Assembly (NCBI GenBank): GCA_012932865.1
Contig: SAXG01000097.1
Coordinates: 1 to 64,000, forward strand
Reading direction: 5' to 3'
Source: Amylostereum areolatum
Taxonomy: Eukaryota > Basidiomycota > Agaricomycetes > Russulales > Stereaceae
Length of the DNA: 64,000 nt
In this document: positions 18,822-30,800 of the stretch, piece by piece
Layout of the letters: each line of letters begins with the position of its first letter
Position numbering within the stretch: the stretch's first letter is position 1
The notes under the pieces: generated by a model
Told to the model about the DNA's origin: nothing
The model's database searches: none
What the model saw: the letters and a program-made list of their open reading frames with translations, nothing else
Program-made: the position numbers and the translations under genes

Positions 18822-20921
18822 CTATGCCACCATCGCGCGCTCAATCTCAAGCTGCAGCCGCACCCGCGTCGCATGCCCCTCCGACGTCGTCCCACCAATC
18901 CTCTTCTCCTCGCCCGTCACGGCATCGTACAGCAGCTCAAGCAGCTTGACCCACTGCTTTCCCCAGACGTATTTCGCCTCGGCACCGCCCACGTCCAGTG
19001 CAACTGTCCATGGCATAGTGAGCACGTGCGAAGAGAGGAGGGATGAAAAGAGCGGAAACGAACCAGAGAGTAGTTCCGCCGCGAGCGGCTCGGCGAGCAG
19101 GCGCGGCTGGCTGATCATCCGCGCGAAGTATGCCCAGAATTTCGGACGCTGGAGCGGGCGAAAGAGCGGGGTGCCGGTGACGGGTGCGTGGAGGATCCAG
19201 AAGTACACGCGCATGATGCCCGCGACGCGCGCGGCGAACTCGCTCGCACCCTCGTCGTTCCGCCTGCCCTTGGCCTTCATCCACCCGTCCTTGTCAAAAG
19301 GCGTCCCATCCGAGTCTTCAGAGGGCACACTGCAGGGCACACACCACCCGCCCGTACGCTGCACGAGCTTCGCCCAGAGCACGTCCGCGAAGCCATCGAG
19401 CGTGCCCACGAGGCGGGCGGCGGTGAACGCGAGCGGACGCGCGGAGCGCTTCTCGGCGGTTACCTCGGTTTCGGCTTGGAGGATGAAGGCCTTGGAGAGG
19501 GACGAGAGGAGGGCAAAGTAGACTGGACGCGGAAGGGCAGGGTTTTGGTGGAAGATTTGTAGGATGTGTTGGGACTGAGGATAGGGTGTGAGTTAAAGGA
19601 AGAAAGGGAAGAGAGAGAAGTAGGAAAGACGCACAGTGTCGACGATTGATTGGTCGTCTTTCGTAAGTTGGCCGATGCGAGGCGTGATCTTGCGTCGGTT
19701 CTCGTTCCAGAGTTTCTTTAGTTGTGGATCCGCCTTGACGGTGCGCATAGGATCCCCCTTCAGGACCTAGGATACACCATAAGTTGCGGTTAGCATTGAC
19801 GGTGGAGGTCGAATGAGAAAGTACGAAGAAGAGTCCGAAGGGAGGATGAGATAAGCCGAAAGGCCTTACCTTGAGCGTGTGGCGGGCTTCGCGCCAGTCG
19901 CGGTCGGGAGTGGTCATACCCAGCTGCATCCGCTCGCCCTCCTGCTTCTGCAGCTCCTCCGCCTGCCTTCGCTCCTCCTCCTCATGTTTCCTCGCCTCCT
20001 CCTCCTCTTGCCTCTTCTTCTCCCGCTCCTCCTCCTGCCGCCTCCTCTCTTTCTCCTCCTCCTCTCTCTTCTTCTTCTCCGCGAGCTCCCTCTTCAGCGC
20101 GGCCTCCTTCTCCCTGCGTTCCTCTTCTTCTTTGGCCTTGCGCTCCGCTTCTTGACGCACGCGCACCTTCTCCTCCTCGGCCTGGATGGTGGCCTCGATC
20201 CGCGCCCACCGCGCCTTGTCGCTTGCACTCTGCTGTTCTAGGGCGGGTCTTTTCTTCGGTTTGGTGACGTAGGCGGAGGGAAGAGAGTAAAGACGAGACG
20301 GAAGACACCTCTTGAGCGGACAGGGCTTGCAACTGCTGGGTCTCGCGCGCCCGCGCGGCAGAGAGGGCGGCGCGGTGGCGCGCGTGGGCTGTGGTGTGCT
20401 CGCGACGAGCGGTGTGCTAGAAAGGAGGGGGATAAGCCACGGGCAGTCGGACGTAAGCAAGAGACACCGCCACGCACGAACGCATCCTTCCTCGTCTGCT
20501 TCTCCCACTCTTCGTACGGATCGTGATGCCGCGTCCGCAGACGGATGGCGGCGACCGTGTCCTCGACGTGATGCCGTTCGGGCTCGGGCAGCTTCGCGCG
20601 CCTATCATGGTCACAGGTGAGAAGGCCGCGGGCGAGCGAGATGCGAACGGTATGGCAGACCTTTGCGAGATGGACAGGGATGATGATTCGTCGTTGTCGT
20701 CGTTGAAATCGGAGTCGGAGCCGACCGATCCCTGCGCGTCGTCCTCTGAGGATGAAGAGCTGGAATAAAGACCGTACGTCGAGCTCCGGCGGGGTACGCG
20801 ATGGTGGGAGGATTTCCTGAACGTGATCGAGATGAGCACACTACGACATATATTTACGGTACAACTCGACGCACCTCCGTACCGGCGAGGGCGAGCGGGA
20901 AAGGGGGACACCAAAACGCAT
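18822..20921 (-). CDS. GLE1: mRNA export factor GLE1
   Basis: A nucleoporin-associated factor that, with inositol hexakisphosphate, activates the DEAD-box ATPase Dbp5 during mRNA export. The minus-strand start is ATG 20921 (MRFGVPLSRSPSPVRR). The next exons include ERHHVEDTVAAIRLRTRHHD and PYEEWEKQTRKDAF. An intron GTGCGT...TTTCTAG leads to HTARREHTTAHARHRAALSAARARE. A long charged coiled coil (about 20200-19900, EEEKVRVRQEAERKAKEEEE and on) matches the Gle1 coiled coil. The C-terminal Gle1 domain follows: DPQLKKLWNENRRKITPRIGQL, GFADVLWAKLVQRTGGWCVP, HAPVTGTPLFRPLQRPKFWAYFARMI, ending MVA at 18825. Introns are at about 20455-20393, 20290-20240, 19880-19770 and 19635-19575. Confidence 0.85.
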
Positions 20922-21660
20922 CTCGAGGGCGGCCTGTGAACGTCGTTCGTGGTTTGGTGGCGGGTAAGTTGTGGCGACGATAGTCCGGGGTAGTGGGCCA
21001 CTCGAGAGTTCAAAACAGTGCGTTCCGGGTTCAATCAGTTGCGATACTTGCGCGTGCAGATGGACAGACGCGAGAGGCTCGAAGCCTGTGGGAGGATGAG
21101 GAGGTGGAGAAGCGTGTTGGGCAGCTGGGCTGCCGCGAGGCCAGTCAGGGCCCGTCATGTGATCATGTTGTATTGTCGCGATGTCCACTTTCCACTCTGT
21201 CCATGTTTTTCGAATATTTCCCCATACTCATCAGAAGAAAGTCGTTCTCGTTGTACGTACGGTCCTCACTCTGAGTGAGGATGGCAGTCTCCCAGTGGGG
21301 ATGCCGCAATAATGCAGACTTTATTGTTCAGCAAAAGCGCTCGATTGTGCTCAGCTGGGACTATCTCCAACTGGTCGTATTTGAATACAGGGATAGAACG
21401 AACGGAAAGGCGAAACCGAGAAAACAACGGTGATACAAAACGTTACATATACAACGCACGAGAAGGCAAAATAAAAGAAAACGCGCGATACGCTGGGTCG
21501 TACGTGGGCGGACAACGTCGCAGAGCAGATTACACAGCAGCGAAAGCAAGGAGAGCACCAGATAAAGCAGGACGGAAACATGGCAAGGACAAAAACGCGT
21601 CAAAGCAACATCAACATGGATCCAGATTCCAGAGGAACAACGAAGCGAAGACGTTCACTG
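20922..21660. other. Intergenic, no gene seen (0.74 kb)
   Basis: Between the 5' end of GLE1 and the 3' end of the next minus-strand gene. No domain-bearing frame and no repeat recognised. A short inverted repeat, CTCACTCTGAGTGAG at 21266-21280, may be a 3'-end hairpin. Confidence 0.5.
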
Positions 21661-24297
21661 TCAGCCAGTCCGCCGTCGGTCCGGCCCCGACCCCCGCTCG
21701 AGCGACGCAAACGCCGGCGCGGACCCGTCGTAAGGACGCGTCAACCCCGCCGTCGCGACGCTCGACATGCCCGGGCGCGCGGACGTGTGGTTCGCGGTGC
21801 CGGGCGCCGCGGCGGTACTTGGGTGGCGTTCCAGCGACGCGCCTCGATGCCACGCGGCGCCGAAGCCGCCCTGCATCGGGGGCGGGACCCGAGAGCTGGG
21901 ACCGGAGGCGGGGTGCGAGCCGTACACGCTCGCGGGGGGAGAGTAGTACGCCCCTCTCGGCGGGATCGGCACGGTTGCGGGCGGGTCGATGTAGGTCGAC
22001 GACGTCGGCGGGGGCGCGACGGCGGGCGGGTGTCGGCCGCGCTGCAACAAAAACAGAGGTATATGTATGGGTGAGTGACCGTGGTGCGGAGGGGGATTGG
22101 CGGAGCGTGCTTACGAGGGCACGGAGTTGGGCGAAGGTCAGCTCTGCGGTCCGTGGTTGTTGGCCGTGGGCGAGGCCCAGAGCGGGCGTTGGCGGGGTGG
22201 GGGGAGCTGGCACCGGGACGTCGTTGAGGGCAGCGGGCGGCAGCGCCGACCAGGACTGCTCGTTGTTGAATGGGGAGATAAACCTTATGGAGGAGTGGGT
22301 GGGGCTGGAGGGGGGAGAAGGAGAGGATCGGCGCGGGATGGGAGGTGTCGGAGGTGTCGGCACAGGTAGACCATATGCGGTGGTCCCCACGGAGCCGTGG
22401 TGGCGCGTGAATTGCTGGTCGCCGTCTAAGTAGTCGGGCGCTTCGCTCATTCCGGTGCTCTGCCAACTGGAAGCGGAGTCGGGGCGGGTTTCGTAGGCGT
22501 CGTCGACGGGAGGGGACGCCGTACCAGTGCGCGACGATGCACCGGCATAGCTGCTTCCACTGGCAGGACGGCTCCGGGGAAGTGACCTCGACGATCCCGA
22601 TCTCGAGGCTGAGAGCGGCGGGGTGATGACACCTGGTGACGACATGCCATCGTTCGCGAAAGAAAATCCACTGGAGGGATACTGAGGTATGGGGGCAGCA
22701 GGCGTAGATGGACGATAGCGTAGGTTGCGACACTGATGCTCGGGGAATCCAAACCCAATCCAAGCCCCGGCGCTGCCGTGTTCGCTTCCTCGAGAGCTTG
22801 GTCTCGACAGCGGGGGGCGCGACGTTGGGAGTGCCCAATGGCTGATCAAAGTTAGGCGGCGGGGGGTGGACTGGAGAGCTTGAGGTTGGCTGGGAAGGGG
22901 AGTTGATCGCGGCGAGCATATCTTCGGGGATGGGCGATTCGTCTTCATCCATCCTCACTCCGTCCAGTATCGCGCCCAAGGTCTCCCAAGGGGGGTCGGC
23001 GGACGCATCCCCGGAATTTACGACCGAGGGGCGGGGGCTGGGAGGATGTGCGAGGAGGTCCATTGTCAAGAATTCGTGGCCGAGCACGTCTTCAGGCTGA
23101 TTTACAAAGTCAATATGCGTCCCGCACAAAGAAGAGAGTGGGACGACAGACATTCATTTGCGCCGCATCTATATAGACAGGGCCGTGGTCGGGAGCGAGC
23201 CCGCGCGAAATTAGCTCCTGCGGAGAGAAATAGAACATCAGTGGGCCTGAGGGAGGGTAGGGTATCATGTCGGGGTCTAGAGGTTGACGTCGCCATATTC
23301 GGAAAGGTCTGGGAGACGGGACGCGTTCATAAACCGGAGAGTTGTTGTATTGCCCCACGATTGCTGGTCGAATACCATCCCATGTTTCGTTTAGGGCGGG
23401 GTGAGGCGTTGTCCGCGCCAGTGGATCTGGTTCCGACGGTTGAAAGTAGACATCTCCAGGAAATCGTGCTGGTGTACCGTCCGCTCCGCGTGGAGCGGAA
23501 GCAGCTCGAGCTACCCCTAGCTATAGAACGTTAGCTTCATGGGGGCAAAAAATAGCTGGCAGAAAGGATGCCCACATCTCTGCACAAAGACAAAAATAGA
23601 AGCAATTGTCAGAGAACGGCAAAAACAGAGGGAAACGTTTCTAACTTTTCCAGTTTCTTTATCATCTTTCTGAAGTGTTTCTCCATGCCTCGCGCAAACG
23701 CGCATTGACCCTCTTTCACATCCAACTCGTTCTGAAGGTTACGAATGATCGTATCTTGTTCCGCATACTTTTCGGCGGTCCATCGATAATTAGTGAGCGT
23801 GTGGGTGAGACTGTCGATGGCTTCGCGCTGAGGCGCCTTGAGCAGATTCACAAATGGCAAACGAAAAGACGGTACTAACCAGTGAGCAGTCTGGGTGCTG
23901 AGCCACAAATGCATTCGCATCGTTTATAACGACGTCGAATTGGTCTTGCGGGGTCCGCATTCTGGAGTTCTCGGCCAGACGTTCGAGGATGCGGTGGCCT
24001 TCGATTATGTCGGAGTCGGGTGGGTTGATGTGCAGCTTCTTGATTCGTTCTCGAGAGTACGGGACGCGGCACAACGGACACAAGGGGGGCGACGTTCGCG
24101 TGAGACAGCTGGTAAATTCGGGAGACATAAGTTCGATTTAAGGAAGGAAAAGGGTGGGCCACGCACATCAAACAGTAGATATGACCACATCCGAGCACAT
24201 GCGGTCTCGCCAACCAGCGGGAGCCGTCGTCTGGCTCGTCCCACAGATATTCATTGAGACAGATATCGCAGGTAGAGGACTGGTGAGCGATGAGCAT
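21661..24297 (-). CDS. RING-type E3 ligase-like protein with disordered tail (paralogue A)
   Basis: Start ATG 24297. The N-terminus is an atypical RING, CDIC...HVLGCGHIYCLIC...CPLCR, completed by splicing a GTGCGTGG...TTACCAG intron, followed by YSRERIKKLHINP. A helical region and coiled coil follow (EAIDSLTHTLTNYRWTAEKY, EKHFRKMIKKLEKLE, to about 23630). Downstream exons on the same strand (23520-21661) encode a Pro/Ser-rich tail with PVYERVPSPRPFRIWRRQPLD, GPVYIDAAQMNV and PPRGAYYSPPASVYGSH. I join them because the divergent paralogue at 25015 has the same RING, coiled-coil and Pro-rich layout. The join near 23520-23610 (a TAG or acceptor at CTATAG) is uncertain, so two genes are possible. 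It is a candidate ubiquitin ligase; the target is unknown. Confidence 0.6.
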
Positions 24298-25014
24298 ACT
24301 TGAGGGAGCAGAGGACGCGACGCCACAGACCGTCTTGGGCGAGGGGGAGAAAGTGGGATAGGGTAGCGCCCGGAAAGCAGCTCTTTATTTAAACACGAGG
24401 CTAGTGGAAGCATTAATCTTATCGGCGATCTGGCGAATCGGGGTCAGCATGTCGCCTGGCATCTCGGGCAGAGGCGGTGCGGAGGATGCAGAAGGAGAGG
24501 GGACGGCCAGAGATGATTGAGTTTGCGGTGGTCAAGAAGGTCACCAAGGAGGAGGAGCCTTGACTTTGAACCGAGGCGGAAAATATGTTTAAAAATATCT
24601 TAGCGCTGTTACGTAACCCAGATAAGAAGAGTTGAATGCAACAATTCAGAAAAGAAATTGAATTAGTACCGAGCCTGCTTCCTCCATTGCCTGCGCTCTT
24701 TTCTCACCACGGTCCCTGCTCGTCGTCGTCGACCGGGGGGAGGCCGAGGACCACTGCTCAGGACTTTGCTCACTGAGTGACCGTCGGAGATCCGCGATGG
24801 GCAGAGACTTTGTGATTAGATTAGATCCGCTTCTTCAGCCTCATTGCAGAGCGGTGCTTTTCCGGAAACACCGTCCACTGGCAGGCCGCCCTTGCAGTTC
24901 TTAAAACTCACCCACTCGCCTCTGCCGTCCTCCCCCTCGTCGTGCCCGCCTAAACGATTTGTCCTCGCTACAGCTTTTTTTGTATAAAGGCGGCATCGAA
25001 AAGGGTCAAGGGCG
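24298..25014. other. Bidirectional promoter region between RING paralogues
   Basis: A 717-bp interval separating two head-to-head paralogous RING genes. TTTTTTTGTATAAAGG at about 24975-24990 could be the TATA box of the plus-strand gene. On the minus side TTTAAATAAAGAG at about 24380-24395 (read in reverse) could serve the other. No coding frame is recognised. Confidence 0.5.
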
Positions 25015-27488
25015 ATGTTGTACGCAAGCCCGGAGTCGACGTGCGACGTCTGTCTCGAGTCTTTCTCGTGGACGGACGATCTCTCACGGCCAGTGGCTGA
25101 TGCTCTGAAGCCTCACGCGCTCGGCTGTGGCCACATTTTCTGCCTGGGGTACGTCGCCTTTCTCTCCGATCTTCGTCGCAGCGACTTAGTAATCCCCACG
25201 GTCCAGCTGCCTCCTCAATTTAACCCCCTCCATTTGCCCGCTATGCCGACATCCATTCTCGAGGGAGCGCATAAAGAAGCTCCACGTCGGACCTATCATC
25301 GGTGGCGAGGGCGAGGACAAGATCAACGCGTCCGAGCAACTCATCCAGCTGACGCTCGCGTGCAAGGACCGCGCCCCCAGTCGAGAAATTTCGCGCGCCA
25401 TCATGGAAGCGCAGGCGTGGATCGTGCATCATCCTGATTCCTCATACGTGAGCGCTCCTTTTTTCCCCGTCCCTATGGCCCGCGGACTGACTCGCACACA
25501 ACAGTGTTCCCACATCGAAAACTTTCTGTCTTATATTCGCAGGACCATGGAAGCCGGCCAGAAGAACTCGGTTGACAGACGGCGCGTGGCTGAGCTCGAG
25601 ATGAGGTTGGCACGGCGAACACGGGAATTGGAGGATTGCGAGGAGCGTTGGCAGGCGATCGAGGAAACCCTCCTCCAAGAAAATGAGGAGCTAACAGAGT
25701 ACGTCCCCCGTCCCTCGCCCTCTCATCTCTCTCCCCTTCTGACCTATCTACAGGAAGGTATCTCGTGTACGCCGCTCTCTTCCCGAGTGGCCCATCCTCA
25801 CTGATACCTCTGATCAGCTCACGAAGACCCAAAGCGAACTCAACTTCTGGAACAACGAGTTCCCCAATCCGACCCACTCAGCCCCGCAAATACGCGCCAC
25901 GCAGTCTGCGTCCGCCACGAACGCCACGTCCTCCAACCCACTCCCTGCGCCACCCCGACCGGTCAACCACAACCGCTTTTATCAGAATTACGATTACGCA
26001 GCTGGCTCGCGAGCTGCTTACGAGCGATCCACCGTCCACCCACATCAACCCCAGTTGAGCTTCCCCCCAGAAGCCACGGTGCGTTCCTCGTTTTTATCCC
26101 CCCCTCCCCTTGGACGCTCGGCCTGATCCATCCACGTGCTTATTCAGAAACAGCCCGGCATGTATTACGTCCCAGGCGCACCCTACCACGACCGCGTGAT
26201 ACCCACCCAATTCGAACCACCGCAGAACCTCGCGCAATCCACGCCCGCGGCGGACCCTCGCCCCCGAGAGCGCGATCCCGGACGCGACGAGCCGAGGCCC
26301 GTCGAAAGCCGCCAGGAGCGGAGAGAGCGGTTCCGAGAGCTGGCGCAACTGAAGCGGATAGAGAGGGAGGAGGCCACGCGCCAACGCGGGGACGCGATCA
26401 TGCCGGGCAATGCCCTGGGCATCGATTCCGTGTCGGGACGGTCCTCGCCGGTGTTGAGGACCCCCCTCCCCGGCCAATCCGTCGAGCGAAGCATGTCGTA
26501 CCAAGGCGAAGCAAACGCGGAGGCGGGACCTTCGAGAGTCGTCCCTGACCCCGGAGTCGGGAGTGCGTCGACAAGCCTCAGCATGGTGCCAGCTACTTCT
26601 GGAGCAAGGCCCGCGTCGGAGAGCTCCTCTCGTCCTCGAACCAGCACCGAAAGTCGCAGCCGGCGCGAGAGCCTAGGACCGCAGGAGCAGACCGCACCCC
26701 CTACGAGGTCACGGATCCCCCCTCCGCCCGTCCACCCGCCCTACGACCACGGGCCATCTCACCGATGGCCCTCCGTGGACGTCGCCGCCCCGACCCCCAT
26801 TCCGCCGTACGGTCCGTATCCTGTGCCACCGCAAGGCAACGCCAACGCGCGCACCTCGCAGGCGTCGGTGGTTTCCGCGCTCAACCCCTCCCTCGATTGG
26901 GACACCGACGGTAACAGCACCAACCACAGCGTCGATTCCCAACGCCAGGGCGCCTCAAACGGTTTCATGAACACTCTTCGAGGTCTTCCTGGACCCCAGC
27001 CCGCCGAACCGCCTCAACCGACCGCAGGTCCTTCTGCTCCCCGTGAACCCGCTCCCCGTGAACCCGCTCCTGGACCCGCTCCTGGGGCAAGTCTCCCTGG
27101 GGTAAGTCTCCCTCGCCGCTTTCACGCTACCACCACACTCGTTGACGCGCCTTTCTTGCAGAGTCGACCAGCCATGATCGATATCGTCCCCTCCTTCTCC
27201 CGCAGCAACTCCAGCGCACGTTCCACACCTTACCCCGGACCTCTCTACGCCCAGCCCTACGGCTCCAACTCCTCGACCGACGAGCGTCGGTCGTCACACT
27301 CCAGTATGCACCATCAACGACAGGGGCGTCCCCGCGCCGGTTCAACTGCAGGCGTTCAAGGTCGTGCGCCTGGATTCCCGCATGCGCCGGCGCCGGTCCC
27401 GCCTCCTCCGGTCCCACCTCCTGCGTGGCCTTACAGAGGCCCTCCCTCGTCCTCGTCTGCACAGTCGTCTGTGCAATCTGTACACTGA
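25015..27488 (+). CDS. RING-type E3 ligase-like protein with disordered tail (paralogue B)
   Basis: Start ATG 25015 (MLYASPESTCDVCLESFSW). The RING is CDVC...HALGCGHIFCLGC...SICPLCRHPFSRERIKKLH, after removal of an intron that begins GGGTACGT at about 25149 and ends CCAG at about 25207. Next exons: helical section to HHPDSSY; intron GTGAGC...ACAACAG; coiled coil (VAELEMRLARRTRELEDCEERWQ); intron 25700-25754; a polar exon (SELNFWNNEFPNP, to about 26080); intron; and a long Pro/Ser/Arg-rich exon from about 26150 with QPGMYYVPGAPYHDRV. One more intron (GTAAGT...TTGCAG, about 27101-27161) precedes the C-terminus ending SVQSVH. It is the divergent paralogue of the gene at 21661-24297: CPLCRxPxSRERIKKLH is shared almost exactly while the tails have diverged. 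Confidence 0.72.
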
Positions 27489-27864
27489 CCAGCCCCGGGG
27501 CGCTTTCGGGTGCGCTTCGGGAGAGTCAGTCGCTTATTACTACTGTATTGCATATCCCTCGCCTCACCATCTATCGGATGCTCTTTTGTCACGTCTTTCT
27601 GCCGTAGTGGTGTTGTACTCTGACGTATTCTGGAACGGATTGTACGATTTGTGTATTTATACATGGTGTAACTAGGAGACAATGCTATTTAGAGTTGTAT
27701 TCTACACGGCGCGAACGGTGGTGGTAAGTACACGGGTGGTGCTTTACGTAGTCAATCGACAAATTGCGGGACAGAAAACACGACAGCGTATAGGTACTCG
27801 ACAACAGGAGTAGCAACGGACGTAAACGACGTCGACAAGGTTCAAAAACAGCGATACCTGTTAT
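27489..27864. other. Convergent 3' intergenic region
   Basis: 376 bp between the stop of RING paralogue B and the stop of the minus-strand helicase/AAA gene. Nothing but presumed 3' UTR sequence is visible. Confidence 0.6.
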
Positions 27865-30800
27865 CTACAGCCCAAGTTGGGCGTCCGAGACATAATGGGA
27901 TCCCCCGGCGCATCTATAGCCAAATCCTTGCTTGATCCACTGGTACCCCACGGGACAAACTCCCATCTGCCTCAGCTTCTGCTGAGCCTGGGCCTCCCGA
28001 CGTCTCGCCTCTTCCTCACGTTTCCGCCTCGCCTCGAGCTCTCGTCGTATTCTCTCCTGCTCCGCCCTGGCTGCGCGCTCCCGCTCCATCTGCGCTTTGA
28101 GTTGGCGCTTCACCTCCGCGTCGGCAGCCAACTTAGCTTGTCGAGCAAGAGCCTGAGCTCGCGCGGCCTCTTTTTTGACGCGCTCTTGAGTTTCCCGAAG
28201 GGCCTTCTCCATGGCCTCCCTCTCTTCCTTCTGACGACGGGCGGCTTCGTCGGCGGCGCGCCTGGCTTTTTGGAGTTGTTCCCAGATGGCGTCGGACACT
28301 CCTGGGTCGCGCTGCGTCCCAGAAGAGGAAGAGGCCTGTGGGCTTGCCCTCTCGGAGTCAGAGCTCGATTCTGAGTCAGAGGAATCTTCGTCGTCGGGTT
28401 TCGACTCTTCAGGCGGCGGTGCAGACTCCTGTTTCTTGGAGGAGGCGGTGCTGGCGGCGGCGGCGGCAGGCGGAGGTGCAGGGGTTGGTGCTGCATCCTG
28501 CGTCGGAAGGATGTACGCTGGTTTGGGGAATCGCTGTCCAGGGAGGTTTATCAGACGCTCGCGCCGCTCGTTTAGCATCGCGTCGACGCAGTTGACGGCA
28601 TCTTGACCATGAAGAACCAACTTCGCGTCCTTCGCGTCGGTGAGGCTGATTTTGTCCATAACTTTCCTGATCATTTGGCCGGAGAGCGTGATCATGTCCC
28701 GAGCGTTGCCCCATGAATCGAGACCCGAAAGGGATGTGACCAGTCTGAGGATATCTCGGTACGCCTGCGACGACGCTTGCTCAAGTTCAGGGGAGGCGAT
28801 GTCTTCCTTCTCTAGCTGCTTCTTGAGAATGTCGATGCACCGTTCTGGGGATAGGTTCTTGAAGAGGATCTCCTCCGGAAAACGGCTGGACAGGCCAGTG
28901 TTGACGGCCATGAGTTCATTCATCTCGCGGTCGTATCCCGCGAGGATGACGATGAGCTTGCCTCTGAACTCGTCCTGCGTGAGAATTCCGACCAGCTCGT
29001 CCATAGCCTCCTTCGCAAAATGGCCTTGACTGAGACGATAAGCTTCGTCCACAAAAAGAACCTTGCCCAGAGCCTTCTCGAAAAGCTTCTTCGTCTTGGG
29101 ACCAGTTTGTCCTACGTATTGACCAACGAGATCGGAGGCCGAGCACTCGATGACATCTACGGAGGAAAGGAACCCCATGTCGTAGTAAACCTGACCCATC
29201 TTCCGTGCTGTAGTCGTTTTTCCGGTACCTTTATATTTAATGAATGAGTGCCGTTTCCCAAGATAAGAGACGAGAAAAGCGTACCGGGAGGTCCCTTGAA
29301 AACAAAGTTTGTAGGGATGAGGTGGCGAGCCTCGCGCGGCTCTTTCCCCCGAGCCTGCATGACGCGTGCAATGTTCTGGTAGCCTTCCAACTTTTTCACA
29401 ACCTCCTCACAGCCCACAACGTCCGCAAAGAGTTGCTTGAGGTTCGCATCGGAGTGTGCAGCGCGATCAAAGTTGGGGTCGAAATCTACCGCCTCAAAGA
29501 TAACGTCGTGAGATCGTTGGGCGGGCGGGATCGATGCTTGTCGCGAACGATGGTGTGTCTTGGCTTTGCCTAGCAAGTTCTCGACTTCTCCACCATTCCC
29601 AAAGTTAGGACGGTTGCGGGATCGGCCAAGAATGTCGATTGCGACAGCCTTCGCATTAGGCGTCGCGTCGAGGTTCTGTTGCGATAGCTTCAACTCAAGG
29701 ATCTGAAGGAGCTCGTCGTCGGTATAATCTTCAAAACGGAATGCGTCTTCGATGGCAAACCGACGAGAGAGGCCTGGGTTCACGTTCTGAGCAATCGATC
29801 AGTCCATATAAACACCTTTGAAGACGAGATGGTTTGCTCACTTGGAACATTTCACGCATTGGACCTTCATAGCCAAGCAACAGTACGCAACGGTCTTCTC
29901 CAGGAACACTTTGGATTTCCGCCACGATGGTGTCAACGACTGCTGTTTTGAATGTGTCGCCCTGACCGCCCGTTTGCGATCCTCCTCCGTAAAGCATATA
30001 GGCCTGAAACAACTATGAGTTTGGGTCGAAGCTTGGTGACTTGGTCCGTACCTCGTCAATGACCAGGACTTTGCCGACAGTACTTGCCAAGATGGCCTTC
30101 GTGTTGGCCTCAGAATGTCCAATATACTGACCCATGAAATCAGAGGGGTTCTTTACGACAACTGAAAGGTGAAACATCAACACCAGGGATGGTACGGAGA
30201 CCAAAGAAACGCACCTTCTCCATTGCTTAACAAACTCATGTCTTTCAACGCCTCTCCGTAAAGCTTTGCGACAGTCGTCTTACCGGTCCCAGGATTACCA
30301 AGGAAGACGCGATTGAGGGACATCTGAATGGGCTCTCTCTCGTCCAGCTCACGCTGATAGTTCTCCGTGATGACATCGAAGAGGGTTTTGATTGAATTTT
30401 TGACGGAACCCAAGCCAACCATCCCTTGGAGTTTCTTCCACGCAGGACTGTCGAATGCTGCCTTGGACGGTTCTGGACCAATTACATCTTCCTTGACGAA
30501 GAGCATGTCGTCTGGTCGTCGGCCTTTCTTGCGAGCCTCCGCGATGCGAACTGCCTGGCGATCGGCGATCCTCGAGAACATGTTCTGCAGCGCCCTCGCA
30601 TTCCCGAAGCCCTCTTTGCCTCGACCTCTGCCCAGGCGCCGAATGGCGATCCGACTATACAGGCCCTTGACGCCGTCGTCGACTTGCATGCGGCCCGAGT
30701 ACTTTTTGAAGATCAGCCTGTCAAACATGTGGAGGAGTTCCTGATCGCTGTAATCTTCAAACTGAAGGCGATGGGGTACCCTGCTAGTGAGGCCGGGGTT

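Noticed and set aside
19871..20241. Leu/Ser-rich plus-strand frames that look like a membrane protein
   Set aside because: Antisense to the Glu/Lys/Arg coiled coil of GLE1; CTC/CTT codons arise from GAG/AAG.
21312..22433. Long Arg-rich plus-strand frame
   Set aside because: It is antisense to the Pro/Ser-rich exons of the RING gene; Arg/Gly composition is the usual antisense shadow of Pro-rich GC-rich coding sequence.
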